Part shown: piece by piece, positions 1 through 10,857 of the stretch
Numbering within the stretch: the stretch's first letter is position 1
Layout of the letters: every line of letters begins with the position of its first letter
Source of the DNA: Hesseltinella vesiculosa
Taxonomy: Eukaryota; Mucoromycota; Mucoromycetes; Mucorales; Cunninghamellaceae
Reading direction: 5' to 3'
Length of the DNA stretch: 64,000 nt
Assembly (NCBI GenBank): GCA_002104935.1
Contig: MCGT01000003.1
Coordinates: 620,001-684,000, forward strand
The notes under the pieces: model-generated
The model's input: the letters and a program-made list of their open reading frames with translations, nothing else
Databases searched by the model: none
What the model was told of the DNA's origin: nothing
Made by a program: the position numbers and the translations under genes

Positions 1-610
1 TGTCATTGACCCGAGGGTGGTGGGCATACTAGTCATTTTATATTAGTAGCTGTTCGTCGTCAGTGCCTGTCACGGTGGGGACATACAATTATAAAGCGTG
101 GACAACAAAGGACGCGCCGGATGAGTGATTGACGACAAATTATGGCTTTGGAAAGGAGCCAATATGTGGAGGTCGTCATTCAGCAAGCTAAATCCTGGTG
201 CCAAGGAGGCATACCTGAGAGGGGCACGTCAGTGCATGGTTTTTTTTTTTTTTTTTTTACCGCGTTTTACTTTGTGGGCGTTTTCATAGGGGACAAGTCA
301 AATCTACCTGTTCTTCTTTCTTGCTGGGGACAAGCCGGACAATGGGCTTGTTCCAGGTTTCGTTTGGCCACCTCGTCATGGAATACAAGAGGCTACCACA
401 GGCACATTGCGAGCTGTAAGCCAGATCCCTATCAGTTTGCCTGGGGGTGCTCTGACTGACCAATCATTCGCAACGGCTTTTCCGTTTTCGGAGATCCAGC
501 TTGGTAAGCTTGGTAATGAGTTTGTCAAGCACGTTTTTTTTGTTTTTTTTTTTTTTGTTTTTATTCCCTCAGACTTTTTATATTTTTTGTTTTTTGTCTT
601 TACTAGAACC
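1..610. other. Upstream region without an assigned gene
   Basis: This stretch holds two long T-tracts (about 240-258 and 534-556). The second belongs to the pyrimidine-rich leader just before the RIB4 start at 611. A plus-strand frame stays open from about 300 to 590, but it runs into the T-tract and shows no family motif, so I do not call it a gene. It could be 5' UTR or an upstream exon. Confidence 0.4.
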
Positions 611-1277
611 ATGTCTGAAAAAACATTTGAAAAAGGAGTGTCAGCCCCTCCCAAGAAGCTCGATGGCTCGGGTCTGCGCATTGCCATTGTCCATACCCGT
701 TGGAACTATACGTTGGTTGGGAAGCTTTACGACTGTGTGTATGAAACTTTGACCAAGAAATATGGCGTGTTGGCCGAGAACATTGTCACGGTAAGCCTTG
801 GCGGGAATGGGAAAAGCAAAAGAAAAAAAAAAGTAGAAAAGCATGTTACTGATCGTGGGATGGCACTCGCTCTAGGACACTGTGTCTGGCTCGTACGAAT
901 TGCCTATGGCTGCCAAGCAACTGATCGATTTGTCAAAGGCCCAAGCTACTGCTACTGCCAGCGACTTGCTGGGCTCGCCTGCGTTGCAAAGCAAAACCCT
1001 GGGCACCAAGAACACCGGTCCTTTTGATGCGGTGATCTGTATCGGGATCGTGATCAAGGGTGGCACTGCCCACTTTGAATACATCTGTGACGCTGTGACG
1101 CACGGTATCATGCGTGTGCAATTGGATACTGGCGTGCCTGTCATGTTTGGTGTGTTGACCTGCTACAATGACGAACAAGCCATTGCCCGTTCCAGCACCG
1201 AAGAAGGATTCCATCATGCCGAAGAATGGGCTGCTGGCGCTGTCGAACAAGCTCTTCGCAAGAACCGTGTGCTCTAG
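611..1277 (+). CDS. RIB4: 6,7-dimethyl-8-ribityllumazine synthase (riboflavin pathway)
   Basis: This enzyme condenses 5-amino-6-ribitylaminouracil with 3,4-dihydroxy-2-butanone 4-phosphate to form the riboflavin precursor lumazine. Two exons are read, 611-790 and 876-1277. The intron begins GTAAGC and ends CTCTAG, and the joined frame gives about 193 residues, near the usual fungal size of about 170-200. Family signatures seen are the N-terminal IAIVHTRWN, the VSGSYELP substrate loop just after the splice, and KGGTAHFEYICD, which carries the catalytic histidine. TGVPVMFGVLTCYNDEQA follows near the C-terminus. The start was chosen because the ATG follows a T-rich leader and begins the conserved N-terminus. 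The protein is expected to be cytosolic and to form a pentameric ring, as in other fungi. The assignment is firm. Confidence 0.95.
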
Positions 1278-1560
1278 TTAGTCATTTTAGTTTGTTTGCT
1301 TTTTTGTAAATACGTTCATTTCCATTTAAAAAAAGTGCTCTGAAACGAGATGTGGGGCATGAAGCGGGCGTGACACAGGTGATCATTCGTTTTTTTGACA
1401 AGAAAAGGCCGACTGTTTTTTTTGAAACAAACACACAATTTTTTAATTACGTTGGTACAACATCAAATCATAAAAGAGATGAGATAGAGAGAAAGAGGGT
1501 GGGGGCATGAAATAAAAATGGATGGAGGGGAAAGGGCATGAAATTTTTTTTTAGCTAGAT

Positions 1561-3301
<1,741 letters not shown>

Positions 3302-3789
3302 GTCGAAAGTTGTGTGAGGTAAAGAAAAAAAAGAAAAAAAAAAAGCCTGAAAAAAACCAAAACGAATGTTTATTTTCTGACTCTGAAAATTTTTTTTTTC
3401 TTTGCTGGGCCGGAGTGGGCTTTCGCCGGCAAAAGGGGCAAAAAAGAAAGTCCAGCCTGAACAGGTCAACCAGGGTCAGCCTATAGGCACGGCTCCGTCA
3501 TGGCCATAGCTGGCCCGTATCACAACCTTTTTTAACAATGACAGTTTGTCACAATGATGTCGATCTCCATGTGGACCACCACACACCATTTGGTCGATTT
3601 TCAGTTAGACAGCAAGGCCAGAAGCATGGGGAACAAGGGAGTGTGACTTGTTTGCCAAAAAGCTGCGATTTCAAAAAAGAAGGCCAGTCGGACTCTGTGC
3701 GACTTTCTCTCAGCTTGGGCAAGCCTATCAAGCCTCCTCTGTTTTTTTTTTTTTCTTTCCCTTTTTTTTTTACATTCAACTTCTTCACC
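3302..3789. promoter_or_regulatory. Shared divergent promoter of ATP2 and ATP16
   Basis: This 488-bp interval separates the divergent start codons of two F1-ATPase subunit genes. It contains A/T homopolymer runs flanking both starts (A-rich near 3320-3345, T-rich near 3741-3770) and a G/C-richer core around 3410-3480. No specific factor site is claimed. The bidirectional role is inferred from gene arrangement only. Confidence 0.55.
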
Positions 3790-4522
3790 ATGAACGCCCT
3801 TACCCGATCTGCTCGCGTTGCCACCAAGACTGTCCGTTTGGGTAAAACAATCGAAAACATGCAAAGAAGCATGATCTTCATTTTCCATGACTGTGACTGA
3901 CCATCGGTTTTTTTATTTTTATTTTTTTGTGATTGTTTTTTCTTCATGTAGCCCGTTTCTACGCCTCGGAAGCCCCTGCCACCACCGACAAGCTTCGTTT
4001 GACCTTTGTCTTGCCCCACAAGGTACATTACGATACCATGTGTTAAACATCATCCATGGACATTGGAACGATAACTCAACCGAGTTTTTTTTTTTTTCAT
4101 AGGCTTTGTACACTGCTCAAGATGTGCAACAAGTCAACTTGGCTGCCACCTCTGGTGACATGGGTATCCTTGCTAACCACGTTCCCACCATTGAACAATT
4201 GAACCCTGGTGTTATTGAAGTCATTGAATCCACTGAAGCTACTAAGAAGTTCTTCGGTAAGTGTCAACGAAAAACCCCATAGGAAGGCTCACCTCCTGCT
4301 TTCTCAGTCTCTGGTGGTTTCGCCATTGTCAACCCTGACTCCAGCTTGAACATCAACGCTGTTGAAGCCACTCCTTTGGAAGACTTGTCTGCTGAACGTA
4401 TCCAAGCTGCTCTTGCCCAAGCCCAACAAACCGCCAACGGCTCCGGCTCCGAATTGGAAAAGGCCCAAGCCAAGATCGAAGTGGAAGTGTATGAAGCTCT
4501 CCAAAACGCTTTGTCCAAGTAG
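3790..4522 (+). CDS. ATP16: F1F0-ATP synthase delta subunit (bacterial epsilon homologue)
   Basis: This is the delta subunit of the mitochondrial F1 central stalk. Four exons are read: 3790-3841, 3952-4022, 4103-4256 and 4308-4522. They join in frame to 163 residues, matching yeast Atp16 (160). The protein has a short basic presequence (MNALTRSARVATKTVR). An N-terminal beta-sandwich follows, with signatures such as KLRLTFVLPHK, GDMGILANHVPTIEQL and SGGFAIVNPDS. The C-terminus is a helical hairpin (LSAERIQAALAQAQ). The second intron ends in a T-run followed by CATAG. Its position opposite the beta-subunit gene suggests co-regulation of two subunits of the same F1 particle, although their stoichiometry differs (three beta to one delta). 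Confidence 0.95.
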
Positions 4523-4672
4523 ATTTCTTTTATTTCCTTTTTTCTTTTCTTTTCTTATTTTACACCCCTCGACCTCCTTTTTCCTGTACACATACAACTT
4601 TGCTAGTCGCCATCACCGCATTGACCCATTAAAAAAACATATTTTTTTGTGGCAAAGTTTTATAGAAGGGTA

Positions 4673-6168
4673 TTAGTCTTGATTCTGGTTGGAGGAGCGG
4701 CGAGCTGGTGAAGGGGAACTTTGGAATCTTCTATGAGAGGGTGACGGGCGAGATCTGGAAGGCCGAGGTGGTGACCTTGAGTTTCTAGAGCGAGATCGGC
4801 CTCGGCGACGACGAGGCGATCGATGTCTGGAGCGAGAGCGAGATCTAGAAGAGCGACGTCGACGAGGAGGCGATCGTGCGTATCTATATCTGGGAGGCGA
4901 GCGAGATCTGGAATACCGTCGGCGGTGATATCTGTCATCGTCTCGGCGGCCACGGTCGTTGGATCGATCACGCCGGCGTCGGTGACGATGTTGGTAATCG
5001 TCTAGGTCGTCATCAAATGAATCTCTTCGGCGGCCGCGGCTACTTCGCAAAGAGGGTGGGAGCTGGTGGCTAAAATTGTCATAGGCATCCTCTTGGGGCA
5101 ATTGGTCAACAGGCACTGGCATGGCTTTATCAAAGAGACCAGGAAAGTAAGCCATGTGGAATTTAGTGTCATTGACGTCATTGCTGGCCACAGGCTCGTC
5201 CGTCGCCAAGTCCTCGTCGTCTTGCGGATGGTCATATACCTTGAGCTCAGGTTCTTCGGGTGTTTTGATCAAGGCCATGATTTGTTCTGAAGAAAAAGGG
5301 TGTGACTCATCGCCCACTTCTGCCTGGTCACTGACTTACCTTGATCCTGCGCTGTGCCGTAATAGCCAGGGGGATAGCCAAAGCGTCGCATCTTCCCATA
5401 GTATTCCGGATACGGATACCGCGTTGTCAGACCAAGCGCGTCGATCATCAGCAGCGACAGTTTTCCAGGCTCAGGCTCGATCTTTTTCGTAATGTAGCCC
5501 ATCTTGTCCCTGACCACCTCATAGAACCGTCCGTCGTTCGAATGCTGAGTGACAAGTTCACGATTGCGTCGTATACGGTTATTGTCACGTTTCTTGGGGC
5601 ATTTTGATATTTCGTGGCCAAATGTTTCACAGTTCCAGCACTGTGGCAAGCTAATGGGAGAAGATTGAGCTCGGTCTTTGCCCTGCAGTTTTTGTTTTTT
5701 TGGTCCCTACGATTTTCGGTCCAAGCTGTTGTCGTTTGTACCAAAAGGCGTTCCCAAATTCGGTTGATAGGATGGTGCGTCTGGTGGTTCTTGCCCTTGG
5801 CCATCATAAAAGTCTTCGCCATCAAACACAATGTCACAGCTTTGTTCAGGATTTTCCGAGCGTGGATCAAGATTGGAAGGATCGATCAATATCTTTGCTG
5901 GGCGCATTCGCACCATTTCAGTTTCTTCATCGTATTCCAGTGAGGTATTCTTGTCTACCTTTTGTTCGTACTGGACACAATGTCGAATGTAAGACAGCGG
6001 CAGTTCGTACAAGGTATCGATAATGCCTTGGATCAACTTCAAGCTGACAAAACCGGCGGTGGCATTGGTGACGACTGTTTTCAAAATTAACCCGCCTTGT
6101 TCTTCAGGATGCTGTAGCGCTTTTTGAATGGCATCGATCGTTTCTCGACGCAATGCTTTTGCACTCAT
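4673..6168 (-). CDS. Zinc-knuckle / PSP-domain protein with RS tail (ZCCHC8-like)
   Basis: Three exons are read leftward: 6168-5711, 5650-5340 and 5286-4673, giving about 460 residues. In order they encode an N-terminal region with no known motif and a CCHC zinc knuckle (CWNCETFGHEISKCPKK) whose codons start just after the first splice. A PSP domain follows (PGKLSLLMIDALGL, then YPYPEYYGKMRRFGYPPGYYG). The C-terminal 120 or so residues are rich in Arg/Ser dipeptides. CCHC plus PSP is the arrangement of human ZCCHC8, the scaffold of the NEXT nuclear RNA-surveillance complex. PSP domains also occur in the splicing factor SF3B2, which lacks this zinc knuckle. The RS tail suggests nuclear-speckle or splicing contacts. 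The role in RNA decay or splicing is inferred from family. Confidence 0.8.
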
Positions 6169-6431
6169 TCAATGACACGATGATTTTAATAAAAAAAAAG
6201 GAGAGACACAAAGAAACAAAAAAAAAAAAAAATTGAAATGCAGCAAAATGAGCCAGAAAAGCAGGTTGCCCCTGGCCGTTTTTTTATTTTCTTTCTGTCT
6301 TATTTTTTTTGGAATCATTGATACCCCCCCTCCTCCTCCTCCATCTAATGCTAATATAAACGATCATGACTACTGAAAGTATTAGGTAGGCAGCACAGAA
6401 TGTAAAGTAGCCCTGTCGGCATTGGATACTA

Positions 6432-7564
6432 ATGAATCCCCTGGGATGCCTTGATAGATCGGATCCTCTGCCTGGTTTGTACCCACAGCCCAGTGCTCTA
6501 CAACACTATCTGCAAGGTAAACCTACAAAAATGACAACATGCCATTCATACATTCTTCGATTGTAGCCAATCGAACGGTGATTGCAGCCTCCAGCGCTGC
6601 TACTGCTAGCGTACTGGTGTCTGGGCCTGTAGGTGTCCCCTTATCGCTCACTCTATATCATACTCACCGTGCTTCCGGTGCCATAGTTTGACTCTGTCAA
6701 GACAAGAATGCAAACTCACCATTATAACTCCATGCTCGACTGCTTCAAGATCACTTTTCAACAGGAAGGCACCCGGGGCTTCTTCCGAGGCGAGTCCTGA
6801 CACAACGAAAATCCCGCCGTCGACCCTGACCATCCCAGTTTTTCATTTGATTAGGAATGATTCCACCTCTGATCACTGTCAGCGCTATCAAATCACTCTC
6901 GTTTACAGTCTATGAAAACAGCAAAGCATTCCTTCGATCGCAAACCAGTTTAGATGGCCAGTCGCTGTCGACATTGATGCCGCTGGCCACGCTGGGTGGT
7001 GCCTGTGCTGGCGCATGGACCAGCGTCTTCAGCTGCCCCTTGGAACTGGTCAAGATCCAGCGACAATTGGAAGTGCTGATGCAGCAAGCCAATGGTGTAC
7101 AGACTGTCGAATCGTCGAGTCTCCGTGCAGCCACACAGATTGTCAAACGCCACGGGATGTTTGGCCTGTGGAACGGGTTGGGATGCCAGTCGGCACGTGA
7201 TACCTTTGGCACCGCATTTTACTTTGGTAGCTACGAAACCTCTAAACGACTTCTGTCCAAAAACGGCGATGGGAAAGATACTGGCCCGCTGACACACTTT
7301 CTTTCGGGTGGGCTCTGTGGCATGGCCAGCTGGCTCTTGGTCTTCCCTGTCGACCTGGTCAAGTCGGTGATCCAAAAGGACTTGATGATGCCCGAACGAA
7401 AATACAAAAACGCTCGTGATTGCGCTCGTGAAATCGTCCGTCGTCAAGGGGTTCTTGGACTGTACCGTGGCCTGTCTGTCACGCTGGTCCGCGCCTTCCC
7501 CATCCACTCGCTCAACTTCTTAGTGTACGAACAAGTCCTTCGCCTGATCCCTCCTCCTTCCTAG
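6432..7564 (+). CDS. Mitochondrial carrier family transporter (substrate unknown)
   Basis: Four exons are read: 6432-6516, 6567-6628, 6687-6789 and 6855-7564, giving 319 residues, normal for a mitochondrial carrier. The three repeats carry the signature PX(D/E)XXK motifs: GPFDSVKTRMQ (the splice falls between P and F), CPLELVKIQRQ and FPVDLVKSVIQKD. GFFRG and GLYRGLSVTL follow the odd-numbered helices. The third intron has a GC donor (CGAG|GCGAGT), because only that boundary joins FFRG to MIPPLITVSAIKS in frame; the GT-rule alternative runs into a stop. Carriers exchange metabolites across the inner mitochondrial membrane. I cannot assign a substrate from sequence alone. The start is the first ATG in the frame that feeds the second exon, so it is the least certain part. 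Confidence 0.85.
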
Positions 7565-7683
7565 AAATACAAAATGCCATAAAATTGTGATTAGAGATTT
7601 TATTATACACATTTGGGGGGAATCACGAGTCTAACTAAATACAATTGAGAAGGTGTGAAAAAATGGCCAATGGCTGCAGGCGT

Positions 7684-8316
7684 TTAGAAAAAGCCGCCGT
7701 CAAACCCGCCGTCAAACCCGCCATCATAGCCACCGTCAAAACCACCACCACCATATCCATCATCGTAGTAGTTGTTTTCTACAATGGTTGTGTGAGGTTG
7801 AAGGGCTTCACCAAGAAGGAGACCACCTGCAAAGAAAAAGTCAGCGTGATGCGTTTTTTTTTTTTTGAATGACCTACCCAAAAGACCGGTACCAGCGCCA
7901 AGAGCAAGGCCTGTACCAGCACCCATACCACCACCTCGGCCAGCGCCAAATAAGCCAGCTCGGCCAGGTTGTTGCTGCTGTTGGACATAGACAGGTTGCT
8001 GTTGAGGATAGTAGGGCTGTTGCTGGGGATAATAAGGCTGTTGTTGAGGAGGAGGAGGGGCATAGCCTCGGTTATCATTATTCAATGGTTTATCCGCAGG
8101 ATGCTCCCATTGACGAAGTGCTGTGGGGGTGTAGACGTAGAACCATCGGTTAGAGTTGGGGTCCAGTTGAGTAATCCAGCCTTGTGGCAGTCCTCGAGCA
8201 TCAGGGTTGCCTGAGGGTGCACGTTGAGGAGGAGTGGCTTGCTGTGAATAGGGAGGAGGGGGAGACGACATATTCACTTGACTGGTAGGACGGCTTGACT
8301 TTGAGAATAAACCCAT
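7684..8316 (-). CDS. WW-domain protein with Pro/Gln-rich and glycine-rich tail
   Basis: Two exons, 8316-7878 and 7826-7684, give 193 residues. A WW domain sits near residues 40-72 (LPQGWITQLDPNSNRWFYV, ending QWEHP), with both tryptophans and the Tyr/Pro expected for binding proline-rich ligands. A PYYPQQQ-type proline/glutamine tract follows. A glycine-rich hydrophobic stretch (GLFGAGRGGGMGAGTGLALG) comes next, and the C-terminus is made of repeated GGFDGG units. Similar fungal WW proteins exist, but I know of no assigned function. The 51-nt intron (7827-7877) is a multiple of three and has no stop in frame, so its retention would insert 17 residues rather than truncate the protein. Confidence 0.75.
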   Translation of the reverse strand: MGLFSKSSRPTSQVNMSSPPPPYSQQATPPQRAPSGNPDARGLPQGWITQLDPNSNRWFYVYTPTALRQWEHPADKPLNNDNRGYAPPPPQQQPYYPQQQPYYPQQQPVYVQQQQQPGRAGLFGAGRGGGMGAGTGLALGAGTGLLGRSFKKKKTHHADFFFAGGLLLGEALQPHTTIVENNYYDDGYGGGGFDGGYDGGFDGGFDGGFF

Positions 8317-9591
8317 TCGATTTTTTTTTAAAAGAAACTAGAAAAGTGAAGAGAAAAAAAAAGAAGGATGGGAACAAACTCTTTTTAAAACGCTAAAAAG
8401 CTGCTTTTGTTGCGATCCTATTGGTTACGATTCAGATGACACTTGATCGCAATGGCTTCTGTTCCAAACTGCACGCCAAGACCCTCACACAAGCAAAAAA
8501 CAAAAATAGCTTTGCCCTGTGCCACAGTCAGTCGTCAGTGGTGGGCAAAGCATGGCATTTTTTAATGCACGCCACAGCTTGCTCATGTCAGCAACAACAA
8601 TAAAGAATGAAAAAGGCATTGGATGAAATCCGGAATGACGTCTTTTCCAAAAATGGCCAAAGGCTCGTCCTTTCCTTTCTTGTTGGTGCAGCCCGGCAGC
8701 CGTTCCGGCTACTTCTCGCCAAGACTTGCTTGCCCGCGGTTACTGAAATTTATCTTTGTTGTGAATGACTTCCATCATAGCTCTTCATGCCCAAAAAAAT
8801 AGCAAACCCACGGGCCATGTGGTGTACAGGCTACTTTTATGCGTCTGTCCAATAGGATGGGCCGAAAGGAAGATTCAGCATGGCTGCTTTTTTTTTTTTC
8901 GCCTGTGTCCAAGCCCAGGTTTGGCCAGACTTTGCATGTTTGCATGTCGCTAGCTCGCCATAATAGTGTCAGAGAGCCATTTCAATTTAACTGCAAATGC
9001 CTTCCAACTTGTAGGTATTTTAGGATGGCTTTGAGGAGGTTGGACCTGGAATCTAAAAGATTTTGCTTAGGCTGAAGATGACAGCCGCATTTTCCTACAC
9101 CTTTCGATTCTATTCAGGAAGTTATAACCTCTCTCACTGCATGGTCTTCCGCGCCTCTCGCCCTCGGCAACGTTATTGCGGCCGTCTGGGCGACCCACTG
9201 GCGCCACATGTAGGACGAATCCCTTTTTACTGTCGTCCATGTCCTCGACACCGGCAAGAACATCCAATTTTTTCGCAATAAAATTTTTTTCCGGACCCAC
9301 AAAGATTCCAAAACAAAGTTACTTTCGAGCACCCAAAAGTATTCAACTTGTCAATGGTGAAGATGATGGTTACGCTTATGGAGATTCCGAATGGCAACCC
9401 AAGTCACAGACCTTGAACCTGCCTAACGTCGCGATAAATAAAAAAAAAAGAGCGCGTCACTCGCTCCATGATCATTTACGCCGCCCATTGTTTTATTAAA
9501 ACAAGAAAAGCAAAGAGGGTGGACGTAGTGGATGGAGGGGGGGTAGAAGGGGAAAAACAGGGGTAGAGAGAGGGGGAATTGGGGGGAGAAA
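8317..9591. other. Intergenic region without a convincing gene
   Basis: This stretch of almost 1.3 kb has only short, mutually exclusive open frames. The two longest plus-strand ones (about 9063-9281 and 9176-9499) overlap in different frames. A minus-strand frame also covers 9067-9300. None shows a family motif. An AATAAA-like signal and an A-run are present near 9437-9450. It may hold a small intron-containing gene, but I could not assemble one. Confidence 0.4.
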
Positions 9592-10251
9592 TCAGTTGAA
9601 TTCATTCAGAAGTCGATTCAATGCTTTCCTCTTCTTTCTCAATTGCAAGAGTTCATATCGCTTGGCATCGATTTGCAGGTCAAGCTGTTCTCGGGCCCGC
9701 TTCAGATGCGTAGTGCAACTGTTTTCCCTATATCAAAAGTTCAAAACAGAGAATGAAAAATGCCGTTTCGTTCGAGGATTTTTATAACTGAGAGAAAAAA
9801 AAAAGCATAATTACCTTGTTGTATGAGCCAGTCCCTGGGGTGGCAAGGCATCTTTGAGTGGCAAGGCGACTTCCTGGGGTGGCAGGGCGGCATCTTGGGG
9901 TGGTAGTGAACATTTGCAGAATGTCCTGTCATCAAGGGTGGCTTGCAAGCCATAGAAATTCTAATCAAAAGGAATATGAATAGATGTATTAGTCACAATA
10001 CGCTCTTTTCAAAAAATGGAAGCATAATACGTAGGTCACTGGCTGCCCATTTTTGCAGGCAGGCCTTACAATAATTGATCCAAGCGATCGGCAAATTGCT
10101 CGTTTCTGGACAGCATAGTAGATTAGAAGCATGCTGCATGGCCTTCACTTTTCAAGTGTACAAAGCAGGCGTCCCCAGAACATTTGACAATGTGCAACGG
10201 TTTACATGGTGTCCATCGGCCAACAACTTCCAAAATTCGTTTTGGATCCAT
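9592..10251 (-). CDS. Putative small coiled-coil protein (tentative gene model)
   Basis: No family was recognised. The best frame-consistent model has four exons. Exon 1 starts at the ATG at 10251 (MDPKRILEVVGRWTPCK) and runs to about 10162. Exon 2 (about 10106-10071) encodes KRAICRSLGSII. Exon 3 (about 9962-9824) is acidic/proline-rich, with ALPPQEVALPLKDALPPQ. Exon 4 (about 9729-9592) is a basic coiled coil ending LLQLRKKRKALNRLLNEFN. The last exon is the strongest evidence: clear heptads, an ordinary TTGATATAG acceptor, and a good stop context. The first intron donor (GTACAC) is weak, so translation could instead begin at the ATG near 10123 just upstream of exon 2, giving a shorter protein. 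Total length would be about 130 residues. Treat the 5' half as a guess. Confidence 0.4.
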
Positions 10252-10857
10252 TGGAAAAAGAGCCGATCCTCGCAACAAGATTTGACACGAAGGCCTATGG
10301 CACGATTTACACATTTTTAAAAACGTTGCAAAAAAAAACAAACTGGAAAAGAGTAAAAAAAAAAAAAAAAACTGGCGGACTAAAAAAAACAAGGAAAGCA
10401 AGTTTTTGCTTCTATCTTATCAATCACGCTGAATTTGGCGTTAGATAGTCGTCTAACGTTGTGCGATGTCATGATGGTTGGGTTGAGTTGATGGAAACGT
10501 GAATGAATAAAAGGTTGACAAGGGGAAGTGAAGAAAAAAAGGGAAGAGAGCAAAGAAAAAGAAGAAAGGGGCAGGGAAGGAAAAAGGTAAGGTGATAAAA
10601 ACGAACGTTATCGAATTTATCAACAGCTCGCTTTTTCGGCAGCCTACCAGCGCATAGAATGAGTATCCCCAAAGAGTCATATGGCTACAAAAATGAACAG
10701 CAACAAAATACACAGCTGAAAGCTGTGGTTTCCTAAAACGAGTCGACCAAAGTTCTCAAAAAGGAAATCGACGCGATTCAACTGGCTCAGAAAATGAGAG
10801 GAAAAAAAAACAATGGCATTTTTTTTTCCTTCGCCTTTTTCGCCACTTCATTAAAGC
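10252..10857. other. Intergenic region, A-rich
   Basis: A-runs (10330-10365, 10387-10400) and a purine-rich strand (10520-10590) dominate. No gene is seen. The right end is the 5' flank of the nucleoporin gene. Confidence 0.45.

Noticed and set aside
300..590. Upstream exon of the lumazine synthase gene
   Set aside because: The open frame runs into the T-tract leader, and the ATG at 611 already starts the conserved N-terminus, so no extra exon is needed.
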